Positions 1 through 6,558 of a stretch of DNA of 8,316 nucleotides are shown piece by piece; position 1 is the first letter of the stretch; the number at the start of each line of letters is the position of its first letter. A program made the position numbers and the translations under genes. The notes beneath the pieces were generated by a model. That model was not told the origin of the DNA and searched no databases. It worked only from the letters and a program-made list of their open reading frames with translations. Source of the stretch: GCA-965745 sp046704525 (GTDB taxonomy: Archaea > Thermoplasmatota > Thermoplasmata > Thermoplasmatales > Thermoplasmataceae); the NCBI GenBank assembly GCA_046704525.1, contig JBJKRS010000020.1:1-8316 (forward strand), read 5' to 3'.

Positions 1-407
1 GGTCTCTGCCAGGTGTCAGGGATCGCGCAGAGGAGGTAATGGACCAGCTTACGCTACGGGAGTACGAACGGTTCAAGGTGAACAAATTGTCAAGAGGCAA
101 CAGGCAGAAATTGTCCATTGGACTTGCGATAATGCATCGACCAAAGATCATCCTGCTGGACGAGCCGCTGAACTACCTGGACATCCCCACTCAGGAGACA
201 GTCACTGCTATCCTGAACTCCCTTGACTCAACAATTCTCTGCTCAACACACATCATGTCCATTGCTGAGAAACTGACAGAGAACATATTGGTCATAGCCA
301 GAGGCAATGTCGTCTGGTCAGGAAGCATGGAGAAGCTCAGGCAGCTCGGTTCAAGCAACGAATCTGTAGAGCACATTGTATCGAAGTTGATGGTGAATGT
401 TAGGTAA
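1..407 (+). CDS. ABC transporter ATP-binding protein, C-terminal part (5' end outside window)
   Basis: This is the C-terminal half of an ABC ATPase that would power the membrane protein encoded just downstream. The reading frame is open from base 3 to the TAA at 405-407, so the gene begins before the window; the ATG at 39 is most likely an internal methionine. Visible motifs, in order, are a degenerate signature (LSRGNRQ, bases 87-107), Walker B (IILLDEP, from base 147), a D-loop (NYLD) and the switch histidine in CSTH (codon 249-251). Walker A and the Q-loop must lie upstream. The signature variant LS+G..Q is common in ABC-2 type exporters, where LSGGQ is often altered. The short tail after the H-loop is normal for the subfamily. 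The end overlaps the permease start by 11 nt, which supports one operon and one transporter. The substrate cannot be told from sequence. Confidence 0.93.
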   Translation, partial: SLPGVRDRAEEVMDQLTLREYERFKVNKLSRGNRQKLSIGLAIMHRPKIILLDEPLNYLDIPTQETVTAILNSLDSTILCSTHIMSIAEKLTENILVIARGNVVWSGSMEKLRQLGSSNESVEHIVSKLMVNVR

Positions 408-1809
408 GATTCTCGCTTTTATGCTCAGGACCAGATTTACGCTGGGCTTCCTCATAATGATCTCATTCTTCATAGTGTATGATTTCTTCATTTCCCTCAG
501 CGTCCCCTTTTCCTCGAATTCCACTTCAGTTCTCATCGGGATCACGTTCTTCCTGTTTCTGCTTAACATGCTCATTTTCTTCGGGACATTTGGAGGCAGC
601 AAGTCAGACAGGGACTTCCTGTTCGCGCTGCCTCTGCCCAAGAGGAGCCTTGTATTTTCGATGTACGTCACACGGTTCCTATCCATCGGAATCGTGTTCG
701 TGTTCGTAGCAGGATACATCATACCCAATCTGCACGTTACAGCTATGGATCGGATCGTAGTTATAGCCAACATTGTCCTTGCCTCGCTCTTGCTAACAGC
801 CATAGCAACCGCAGCCACAACCATGCCAATTAGCCAGAAAGTAGCTACATCAGCCGTTTTCTCAATCTGGGGGATACTGGCTGTCCCGAATTTCCATTTC
901 CAGTACTCATACCTGTCTTCACTCAGCGGGAGCACAATGACTGGCACTGTTCTCATAATTGCCGTCAGCATACCAATGAACTTCATAGCCCTGAAGAGGG
1001 TGTATGAAGTAGAGTTGGGCTCCTCGAGAACAGGATTCATGTCCTCTTCAGAGGTTAAGGGTAAGGCTGCCTCATTCAGCACTACGCCAGCAAGAAGCAT
1101 ACTCAAGTTTTACTTCAGCAATATCAACGTCTCCGGAAGGACAAACATGGGCGGAAACGTGACTGTCACAGCAAGGGGATTCAAGCTGAGGAACGGCGTT
1201 ATATTTACTGCTGTTGCTTCTGTCCTCTATTTCTTCATTGCAGTCAGGTCGCCTGATAGCATAGGAGACGGCTTCAACACGGTGGTCTTTCTGGCTACAG
1301 GATACATGGGAGCATTCGCTCCGCTGGTTCTCTGCATGGGAGTAATATCATTCGAAAGATCGTGGCTCGCGTTTGTCATACTCCCTCCGGGATATTACAT
1401 GAAGAACCTGATTGCTGCAAAAATCCTGCAAGTATTTGTCCTGCTCCTTCCGTTCACGGCTGCCAGTGTCGCCCTTCAACTTTATGGAGTCAACGGGGCT
1501 ATAAACTCCCCATTTGTATCCGGGATTATGGCGCCTGCCGCTACGGAAATCTTCCTGTTTCTCTCCACAAAGCTGACTGTTGTGCAGATCAAGGACACGG
1601 AAATGATGCCTGCAAGGTACAGCCTGAGGCAGACTGTCCAGGTGCTCCCAGCTGTCGCCCTTTTCTTCGTGGCCTTCATTTCCGCGGTTCTGTTTGAAGC
1701 AGCCCTGATCTGCACTGCCGCAATTATAGCCATATCACTTTACATCTCGCTGAATCCCAGGATATGGCAGAAATCAGTAGTTCACCTTACTGAGCGTGGA
1801 TTCATTTGA
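397..1809 (+). CDS. ABC-2 type transporter permease, about 12 membrane helices
   Basis: A 470-residue integral membrane protein, presumably the permease partner of the ATPase ending at 407. Hydrophobic segments lie near residues 15-35, 44-64, 93-112, 119-140, 149-165, 182-199, 267-284, 295-317, 338-362, 374-391, 416-434 and 436-452. This gives two six-helix halves joined by a polar segment of about 65 residues (200-265). Residues 71-94 (SDRDFLFALPLPKRS and onward) in the loop after helix 2 match a motif frequent in ABC-2 permeases, where a D..L..LP segment precedes a basic stretch. The ATG at 397 gives an 11-nt overlap with the ATPase; GGTGA touches that start with no spacer, so the in-frame ATG at 421 (Met9) is an alternative. 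No periplasmic-binding partner or substrate clue is visible. Export is inferred from family type, not shown. Confidence 0.88.
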   Translation: MLGKILAFMLRTRFTLGFLIMISFFIVYDFFISLSVPFSSNSTSVLIGITFFLFLLNMLIFFGTFGGSKSDRDFLFALPLPKRSLVFSMYVTRFLSIGIVFVFVAGYIIPNLHVTAMDRIVVIANIVLASLLLTAIATAATTMPISQKVATSAVFSIWGILAVPNFHFQYSYLSSLSGSTMTGTVLIIAVSIPMNFIALKRVYEVELGSSRTGFMSSSEVKGKAASFSTTPARSILKFYFSNINVSGRTNMGGNVTVTARGFKLRNGVIFTAVASVLYFFIAVRSPDSIGDGFNTVVFLATGYMGAFAPLVLCMGVISFERSWLAFVILPPGYYMKNLIAAKILQVFVLLLPFTAASVALQLYGVNGAINSPFVSGIMAPAATEIFLFLSTKLTVVQIKDTEMMPARYSLRQTVQVLPAVALFFVAFISAVLFEAALICTAAIIAISLYISLNPRIWQKSVVHLTERGFI

Positions 1810-1828
1810 TCCAGTAGGCACAGTAAAC

Positions 1829-1840
1829 AACTATTTTTAA
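1829..1840 (+). promoter_or_regulatory. TATA box (box A) of the folC gene
   Basis: The sequence AACTATTTTTAA lies in the 50-nt gap after the permease gene. Its A/T core is centred near 1836, about 24-26 bases upstream of the GTG at 1860. That spacing puts the predicted transcription start at or next to the start codon, so a leaderless mRNA is expected. The T5 run inside the box (1834-1838) could also help terminate the upstream ABC transcript. Confidence 0.6.
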
Positions 1841-1859
1841 GCGTTCAAAATAACCATTG

Positions 1860-3143
1860 GTGCTTGACTCCGACCTAGACTATCTCTACGGGCTCATGAG
1901 AGAGGGTATTAAGCTCGATCTCGGGATCATGAAATCCTTTTCCGAACTCGCAGGGCACCCCGAACGGGACTTCAGGTCCATACACATAGCTGGAACCAAT
2001 GGCAAGGGGTCCACTGCAAGCTTCATCTTCAATGTACTGAGGCAGAAGTACAGGTCTGGATTGTACACTTCCCCCCACCTTGTCAAATTCAACGAGAGGG
2101 TTATCCTGGACCGGGAGCAGATTGGTGACAGATATATCGGGGATTACATATCAAAATACAGGCCGACAATCGATAGACTCGCAAGGGAAGATCGGAACCC
2201 CACTTTCTTCGAAACCACCACCATGATGGCATTCTCCTACTTCTCTGAAAAGAAGGCAGAATATGCCGCGGTTGAGGTAGGTCTGGGAGGTAGGCTGGAC
2301 TCAACCAACATAATATCTCCCGAAGTCAGCGTGATATCAAACATAGGTTATGAGCACGCGGACAAGCTGGGCTGTTCCCTGACATCGATCGCGGTTGAGA
2401 AGGCTGGGATAATAAAGAAAGGGATCCCCGTAGTATTATCCGACTCGAAGCCCGAAGTTGTCAGGACCATCAAGAGCATCTGCTCAGTCCGGGACTCTGA
2501 CCTTTCCATTGTAGATGATGCAGCAAGTATCGTTGATCTAGTTACATCGGAAGAGGGGACGACTTTTACTCTCAGGACTGATCAAGGAGAATATGAAATG
2601 GAGACAGTCCTGCTTGGTGATTTCCAGGCAAATAACATAGCTGCCGCTGCACTTGCCATGGAAAGGAGTACCGCCTCCATTGGAAAGACGGAGATTGAAA
2701 AAGGCATCAGGAGCACCCGCTGGCCTGGAAGGATGGAAATCATCAGGAAAAACCCCAAGGTCATTCTGGACTGTTCCCACAACCCTCCGGCTGCAGTAAA
2801 GCTGTCTTCCGCATTCCGGTCTATCTTCCGAGAAAAGCCTCTGGCTGTTGTGGGCATGCTATCAGACAAGGACGTGTTCTCTTACATGTCAGTTATGCGT
2901 GGGATAGCGGACGAGATCATATTCACGGCACCCAGGGAAGAGAAGAGGGCCCTTGATCCGGAGTTTCTCGACAGGTCATACGGCTACATGTTCAAAAAGC
3001 ACATGGCGGTCAGGGACCCGATCGAGGCTTACAGGATCGCCCTCGAGAGATCTCAGCTGATCCTCGTAACCGGTTCTATTTACCTTGTTGGCGTGATAAA
3101 AGAGTATGAGGAAGGCAGCGTAATGCCCTTTGTGCTTAACTAA
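1860..3143 (+). CDS. folC: folylpolyglutamate synthase / dihydrofolate synthase (FolC, Mur ligase family)
   Basis: A cytosolic ATP-dependent ligase that adds glutamate to a pteroate or folate substrate. Numbering from the GTG at 1860, family motifs run the full length: P-loop GTNGKGST (45-52), TSPHL (70-74), FETTTMMAF (117-125), EVGLGGRLD (139-147), the NIGYEHADKLG metal-site region (161-171), EKAGI (180-184), RWPGRME (287-293), DCSHNPPA at the start of the C-terminal domain (304-311) and GSIYLVG near the end (405-411). The length of 427 residues is usual. GTG was chosen because it fits a leaderless transcript from the TATA box at 1829-1840; the TTG one codon upstream (1857) is equally in frame. 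It appears to be a single-gene unit. Whether the natural substrate is folate or an archaeal modified pterin cannot be seen, and no other folate gene is in the window. Confidence 0.93.
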   Translation: MLDSDLDYLYGLMREGIKLDLGIMKSFSELAGHPERDFRSIHIAGTNGKGSTASFIFNVLRQKYRSGLYTSPHLVKFNERVILDREQIGDRYIGDYISKYRPTIDRLAREDRNPTFFETTTMMAFSYFSEKKAEYAAVEVGLGGRLDSTNIISPEVSVISNIGYEHADKLGCSLTSIAVEKAGIIKKGIPVVLSDSKPEVVRTIKSICSVRDSDLSIVDDAASIVDLVTSEEGTTFTLRTDQGEYEMETVLLGDFQANNIAAAALAMERSTASIGKTEIEKGIRSTRWPGRMEIIRKNPKVILDCSHNPPAAVKLSSAFRSIFREKPLAVVGMLSDKDVFSYMSVMRGIADEIIFTAPREEKRALDPEFLDRSYGYMFKKHMAVRDPIEAYRIALERSQLILVTGSIYLVGVIKEYEEGSVMPFVLN

Positions 3144-3180
3144 ATTCCGGTAACATTCATGGTCAGTAACGTGGTGCAAA

Positions 3181-3195
3181 AACTATTTTGTAGTT
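3181..3195 (+). promoter_or_regulatory. TATA box of cdc6 inside a short inverted repeat
   Basis: The 82-nt gap between folC and cdc6 holds AACTATTTTGTAGTT. The A/T core is a plausible box A about 40 bases upstream of the cdc6 ATG, predicting a start near 3212 and a leader of about 14 nt with a weak GGT just before the ATG. The first nine bases (AACTATTTT) are identical to those of the folC promoter. The arms AACTA and TAGTT are perfect reverse complements around a 5-nt centre, so the box could double as an operator. Confidence 0.5.
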
Positions 3196-3225
3196 CCAAC
3201 CAATAGGAATTTCTGCTGGTATTTT

Positions 3226-4548
3226 ATGGATAATCCCTTTATTAAGTATTCAGGCATGAGATCTTTCCTTGTGGGCAATTTATCTACCCTGGGAGGGTCT
3301 TTCCAACCTGATTCTCTTCCTCACAGGGAAAGCCAGATTGACCTCATGGTCAACACACTGAGCAGCGTCGTTATGGGGACCAGGCCATCAAATATACTGC
3401 TCTACGGGAAGACTGGAAGCGGAAAGACTACTGCGGCAATGCATGTTACAAACATGCTTAAGGAGGCCACAGAAGATAATGTGGTAGTCTACTATGTCAA
3501 CTGCCAGATATATGACTCCCCCTACTCCATTATGGTTTCTCTAGTGAATCTGCTTTCCGAAGGGAAGGATGATGAGATACCTCCTCTGGGGTGGCCCCAG
3601 GACAGGATATACACGGAGCTTCTCAGTAGGATTCAGAGGAGCGGAAAGTTCATCATACTGATACTGGATGAAATAGACAAGCTAATCAAAAAGAACGGCG
3701 GGGACTCGCTGTATGTTATTCTTAAGCTGCTGGACGACTCCCAGAACGCAAGGACGTCAATCCTTGGCATTACAAATGACACGGGATTCATGGACTCACT
3801 CGATGCAAGGGTGAAGAGCAGGCTCAATCAGGAAAGCGTGCTTTTTCCACCGTACAATGCTACAGACTTGAGGGATATACTACAGTACAGGATCCACGGC
3901 ATTGTTAAGGAGGGGGCGGTTGAAGACTCCGCAATAAACCTCTGTGCTGCTATCGGAGCGCAGGAGCATGGCGATGCAAGAAAGGCAATTGACCTGATGC
4001 GCATTTCAATTGAGATGGCTATCAGGGGCGAGAAGGACAAAGTCACCGAGGAGGAAGTCATGAAGGCCAGGGGAAAATTTGAGATGGATGTCCTCAGGGA
4101 GGCAGTCACGACGCTTCCACTCCAGTCCAAGGTGCTCCTACTGAGTTCAGTGATCACGCAGGAGATAGACAACTCGCAAATGGTGACGGGTGAGATATAT
4201 GAGAACTACAAGAGCATATGCCACGAGCTCGGGTATGTTCCACTCAGCACAAGGAGGATTAGCGACATTCTATCAGAGCTTGAGGATTTTGGCCTTCTCA
4301 CTGCCAAGACAAAGAGCATGGGGAGGTATGGAAGAACCCGATGGATACGGGTCATAGGCGACTACAAATCCATAAAGAAGTATCTTCTGGAAGATGACCA
4401 TTTTTCAGCTTTCAACGGAACAAGAGTAATCAGGCAGACCCGTATATCTGCCAAGTCCGAGGGGTCCAGGGAATGGGACTACCTGAGCGGGAATGAACTC
4501 TCGGAGAAGCTGCATGACTACGTGGCCTCTCCAAGAGAGAACGAGTAG
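3226..4548 (+). CDS. cdc6: Orc1/Cdc6 replication initiator, AAA+ ATPase
   Basis: A DNA replication origin-binding and helicase-loading protein of 440 residues. The AAA+ core shows Walker A GKTGSGKT (61-68), Walker B ILILDEID (144-151), sensor 1 GITND (181-185), a candidate arginine finger in DARVKSRL (193-200) and the sensor 2 helix GDARKAIDLMR (249-259). A winged-helix DNA-binding domain follows at about 290-380, with TGEIYENY (321-328), the recognition-helix region LSTRRISDILSELEDFGLL (340-358) and GRYGRTRW (366-373). Residues from about 390 to 440 form a polar tail beyond the usual end of the family. The ATG at 3226 gives the expected N-terminus. The gene is flanked by folC and by a convergent methyltransferase gene; no DNA polymerase gene or obvious origin repeats are adjacent. 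Archaea often carry two or more paralogues, and which one this is cannot be decided here. Confidence 0.95.
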   Translation: MDNPFIKYSGMRSFLVGNLSTLGGSFQPDSLPHRESQIDLMVNTLSSVVMGTRPSNILLYGKTGSGKTTAAMHVTNMLKEATEDNVVVYYVNCQIYDSPYSIMVSLVNLLSEGKDDEIPPLGWPQDRIYTELLSRIQRSGKFIILILDEIDKLIKKNGGDSLYVILKLLDDSQNARTSILGITNDTGFMDSLDARVKSRLNQESVLFPPYNATDLRDILQYRIHGIVKEGAVEDSAINLCAAIGAQEHGDARKAIDLMRISIEMAIRGEKDKVTEEEVMKARGKFEMDVLREAVTTLPLQSKVLLLSSVITQEIDNSQMVTGEIYENYKSICHELGYVPLSTRRISDILSELEDFGLLTAKTKSMGRYGRTRWIRVIGDYKSIKKYLLEDDHFSAFNGTRVIRQTRISAKSEGSREWDYLSGNELSEKLHDYVASPRENE

Positions 4549-4564
4549 GATCTAGAATATCCGC

Positions 4565-5215
4565 TCACTTTTTCCTGAATATAAAGCACATGTCGTCTTC
4601 TATATGAAAAAGCTCCAGCCCATGTTTTGCACTGAACTCATCAGGAGCATCGCTCCAGTCGTAGTTGTCTATGGCTATCAGGAACCTGTCTGACGCGTGA
4701 TCCCAGCAGGTCTCAAGCTCAAAGTTCACGTGCTGGTAGGTATGATCAGAATCGTGAAAAAACATGTCCACCGGGCCTATTCCTTCGATCTCCCTTGGAA
4801 GCGTCTCTCTGGAATCACCGGTGAACAGCTTCCAGTTTCCCCGAAGCTCATCAGGCACAACATATCCTACAGGTATCTGTTCGTCCTCCCCGAATTTCTC
4901 CCCCAGATCGAAACTGTAAAGCTTCCCTCCGTAGCTGCTCATTGCAGTCAGGATGGCAGTTGTTGTCGTCCCTGGCCCTACGCCGGTCTCAACCATTACC
5001 TTGGGCTGGAATATCCTTACCGCCGCATAGAGGGACCTTAGCTCGTCATACGAAACCTGCCAGTAGTTCTTGCCCCCGATTTTGGTTTCAATGTAATCCA
5101 CAACTGGCTGGGCTTCAGCTTCAAACCTGTTGAAGTCCTCTTCGTCCCTCCCAAGAAATGAGAAGAAATCAGTTCTTGCCGAGTTGCTTTTTATCAACGC
5201 TGACCACTTCCTCAA
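4565..5215 (-). CDS. class I SAM-dependent methyltransferase (Methyltransf_24-like)
   Basis: A probable cytosolic methyltransferase of about 216 residues with an unknown acceptor. The Rossmann-fold motif I is VETGVGPGTTTT (75-86), followed by the acidic end of strand 2 in YSFDLG (100-105), LFTGDSRETLP (130-140) and FFHDSDHTYQHVNFELE (152-168). That last block, a D-H-x-Y signature, and IAIDNYDW (180-187) resemble the methyltransferase-24 group, whose characterised relatives include sugar and natural-product O-methyltransferases. The first in-frame start is TTG at 5215, placed 47 nt inside the upstream hydrolase gene, with GGTG seven bases before it (5226-5223). A second TTG at 5197 is an alternative, and no methionine occurs before residue 74. 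Overlap and shared strand make it the second gene of an operon with the UPF0173 hydrolase. The enzyme class is fairly sure; the substrate is not. Confidence 0.82.
   Translation of the reverse strand: MRKWSALIKSNSARTDFFSFLGRDEEDFNRFEAEAQPVVDYIETKIGGKNYWQVSYDELRSLYAAVRIFQPKVMVETGVGPGTTTTAILTAMSSYGGKLYSFDLGEKFGEDEQIPVGYVVPDELRGNWKLFTGDSRETLPREIEGIGPVDMFFHDSDHTYQHVNFELETCWDHASDRFLIAIDNYDWSDAPDEFSAKHGLELFHIEDDMCFIFRKK
4569..4573 (+). terminator. possible T-run terminator for cdc6
   Basis: A TTTTT run lies 21 nt past the cdc6 stop, within the last codons of the convergent methyltransferase gene. Archaeal RNA polymerase can terminate on short T tracts without a hairpin. The run is short, so support is weak. 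Confidence 0.3.
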
Positions 5216-5879
5216 CCTCGGGCACCATTACATTAACCTGGTGCTTTTCCTCGGCAGTTTTCTTGAATCTGTGTGCATCGGCCTTTATCAGGTCGAAGGT
5301 GTTGTAGTGCATTGGAATCACATAGGGCGACTTGAGCAGTCCTACCGCGTAAGTGGCTTCGTACTCGCTCATGGTGTAGAAACCGCCGATGGGCAGCAGT
5401 GCGACATCCGGGCTGTACAGGTCAGCAATCAGGCTCATGTCCCCAAAGACTCCGGTGTCACCTGCGTGGTACACGGTTATGTCATCGCTTATGACCATGC
5501 CGGCAGGATTTCCTGCATACTTGCCATCAAGGCTGGACGAATGGAATGCAGGAACTGCGGTGATCCTAATTCCATCCACCTCTGTGGAACCACTGTAGTT
5601 TATGGCCCTGATGTCGAGATCCTCGTTCTTCTCATTGAGCATCCAGCCAAGCTCAACAAAGGTTACTATGGGGGCCTTGTTGCTCCTTGCTATTTCAACA
5701 GCATCTCCTAGATGGTCAGAGTGCCCATGGGTGACGACAACCACGTCGGCCTTAACATCCTCTTTCTTGATCTTTGCTTTCGGGTTTCCTTCTATGAACG
5801 GATCAACAATGACCTTCTTCCCAAAGTCCAGTGTAAAACATGCATGTCCGTGCCAGGTTATCTCGACTTTTTCTGCCAT
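5169..5879 (-). CDS. UPF0173 family metal-dependent hydrolase (metallo-beta-lactamase fold)
   Basis: A 236-residue cytosolic hydrolase of the metallo-beta-lactamase superfamily, close to the UPF0173 family in length and motif order. The N-terminal strand ITWHGHACF (7-15) is typical of UPF0173/UlaG-like proteins. Metal ligands are visible in THGHSDHLGD (50-59; H51, H53, D55, H56), a histidine in PAFHSS (H113), the bridging aspartate in YHAGDTG (D141) and the final histidine in PMHYNTF (H191). Both metal sites therefore look intact. No physiological substrate is established for UPF0173. The ATG at 5879 sits about 23 bases downstream of a TATA box, so the mRNA is probably leaderless. It is the first gene of a pair with the methyltransferase, whose start lies within its last codons. 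Confidence 0.93.
   Translation of the reverse strand: MAEKVEITWHGHACFTLDFGKKVIVDPFIEGNPKAKIKKEDVKADVVVVTHGHSDHLGDAVEIARSNKAPIVTFVELGWMLNEKNEDLDIRAINYSGSTEVDGIRITAVPAFHSSSLDGKYAGNPAGMVISDDITVYHAGDTGVFGDMSLIADLYSPDVALLPIGGFYTMSEYEATYAVGLLKSPYVIPMHYNTFDLIKADAHRFKKTAEEKHQVNVMVPEVEEVVSVDKKQLGKN
5223..5226 (-). promoter_or_regulatory. Shine-Dalgarno-like GGTG before the methyltransferase TTG start
   Basis: On the minus strand GGTG lies seven bases before the TTG at 5215, inside the end of the hydrolase gene. It matches part of the usual archaeal anti-SD complement GGAGGTGAT and favours the TTG at 5215 over the one at 5197. The match is only four bases. Confidence 0.35.
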
Positions 5880-5898
5880 GGTTTGGAAATGGCACCAG

Positions 5899-5905
5899 AT
5901 ATAAA
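5899..5905 (-). promoter_or_regulatory. TATA box of the UPF0173 hydrolase gene
   Basis: The minus strand reads GATTTATATC here, a good archaeal box A (TTTATAT) centred about 23 bases before the ATG at 5879. The spacing implies a leaderless or nearly leaderless transcript. It is one half of a divergent promoter pair in the 87-nt gap shared with the LysE-family gene. Confidence 0.65.
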
Positions 5906-5932
5906 TCCATTTTCGATCGGTCTTGCGGGGTG

Positions 5933-5950
5933 GCAGGTTTAAAATCCTGC
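5933..5950 (+). promoter_or_regulatory. TATA box of the LysE-family gene within an inverted repeat
   Basis: TTTAAAA (5938-5944) is a box A candidate centred about 26 bases before the GTG at 5967, predicting a leaderless mRNA. It is framed by perfect 5-bp arms, GCAGG (5933-5937) and CCTGC (5946-5950), giving a dyad centred on the box. Such a layout would suit a repressor that blocks TBP binding, but no regulator is encoded nearby. Confidence 0.5.
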
Positions 5951-5966
5951 TTGAACTTCAACCCGT

Positions 5967-6551
5967 GTGAACCCGGCACTGGTTGCGATTCTCGGAGTGG
6001 TTCTTGGAGTATCCCTGGCAGGGCCTCCAGGACCGGTAACAGCCGTGCTTGTACGGCGCGCCTCCATCAGCGTCATGAAGGGAGTCTTTGTGGGATTCGG
6101 GGCAATGACTGCCGACTTTATCCTCATGATACTTACGTTCCTCTTCAGGTCGCGTGTCAACCTATCCTCCTATGACGGCATAATATATCTTGTCGGCGCA
6201 TTCTTCTTTGTTCTCATTGCGGTCCTCATAATCCGGTCAAAGGACGTGCAGGAGCCAAGACTGTACAACTCCGGATACCTGGCAGGTTTGTCCATAGGCC
6301 TCATAAATCCTCTTCAGATTGGCTGGTGGCTGACAGCCGGACTGGGCTTCTACACGAAATTTGGCATTCTGCCCTTCTACTTTCTGTTTGTAGGAATAGT
6401 GTTCTGGGTATTCTTCCTATCTGCTCTCGTATACGCTTTCTCAACAAGGTACGGAAACCTTGTAAACCTGGGGATAAAACTATTCAGCTTCTGCTCTCTA
6501 ACAGCTTTTGGGATATATTTCGCCTATCTCGGGGTGGTCTTCTACCTGTAA
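5967..6551 (+). CDS. LysE family translocator (amino acid or metabolite exporter)
   Basis: A 194-residue membrane protein with about six hydrophobic segments (near residues 3-20, 38-60, 70-90, 103-125, 133-157 and 168-193). The first helix ends in the family motif SLAGPPGPVTAVLVRRA (16-32), and the fourth carries SIGLINPLQIGWW (109-121), which corresponds to the conserved N-P segment of LysE/RhtB exporters. GFGAMTAD (43-50) is also in the expected place. Length is at the lower end for the family. Known members export basic amino acids, homoserine, threonine or similar small molecules; the cargo here is unknown. The GTG start is supported by a TATA box at the leaderless distance. The gene stands alone, divergent from the UPF0173 hydrolase and ending 7 nt from the convergent oxidoreductase beta gene. 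Confidence 0.88.
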   Translation: MNPALVAILGVVLGVSLAGPPGPVTAVLVRRASISVMKGVFVGFGAMTADFILMILTFLFRSRVNLSSYDGIIYLVGAFFFVLIAVLIIRSKDVQEPRLYNSGYLAGLSIGLINPLQIGWWLTAGLGFYTKFGILPFYFLFVGIVFWVFFLSALVYAFSTRYGNLVNLGIKLFSFCSLTAFGIYFAYLGVVFYL

Positions 6552-6555
6552 AAAA
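6550..6555 (-). terminator. T6 tract after the oxidoreductase beta gene
   Basis: On the minus strand CCC is followed by TTTTTT immediately downstream of the beta-subunit TAA, a plausible archaeal intrinsic terminator for the oxidoreductase operon. It overlaps the stop codon of the convergent LysE-family gene. No comparable T tract follows on the plus strand. Confidence 0.45.
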
Positions 6556-6558
6556 GGG

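Noticed and set aside
87..107. Inactive ABC ATPase because the signature is LSRGNRQ instead of LSGGQ
   Set aside because: ABC-2 type ATPases often have such variants, and the Walker B glutamate and switch histidine are intact, so activity is expected.
39..407. A complete small ATPase-like protein starting at the ATG at 39
   Set aside because: The frame is open to the window edge and lacks Walker A, which the family requires, so the gene is simply cut by the edge rather than being a short protein.
351..1106. A 251-codon open frame on the minus strand opposite the permease gene
   Set aside because: The plus-strand frame encodes a coherent multi-helix ABC-2 permease with a family motif; the antisense product shows no domain and has no promoter or ribosome site that I can see.
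3194..3209. Origin recognition box near cdc6 (TTCC...GGAA)
   Set aside because: Archaeal ORB elements have TTCC and GGAA separated by about three bases plus a G-rich tail. Here the spacer is eight bases with no tail and no repeats, and the gap is only 82 nt, so an origin is not supported.
5130..5711. A 193-codon open frame on the plus strand opposite the UPF0173 hydrolase gene
   Set aside because: The minus strand holds all metal-binding motifs of the hydrolase. The antisense frame reads as its mirror and has no recognisable motif.
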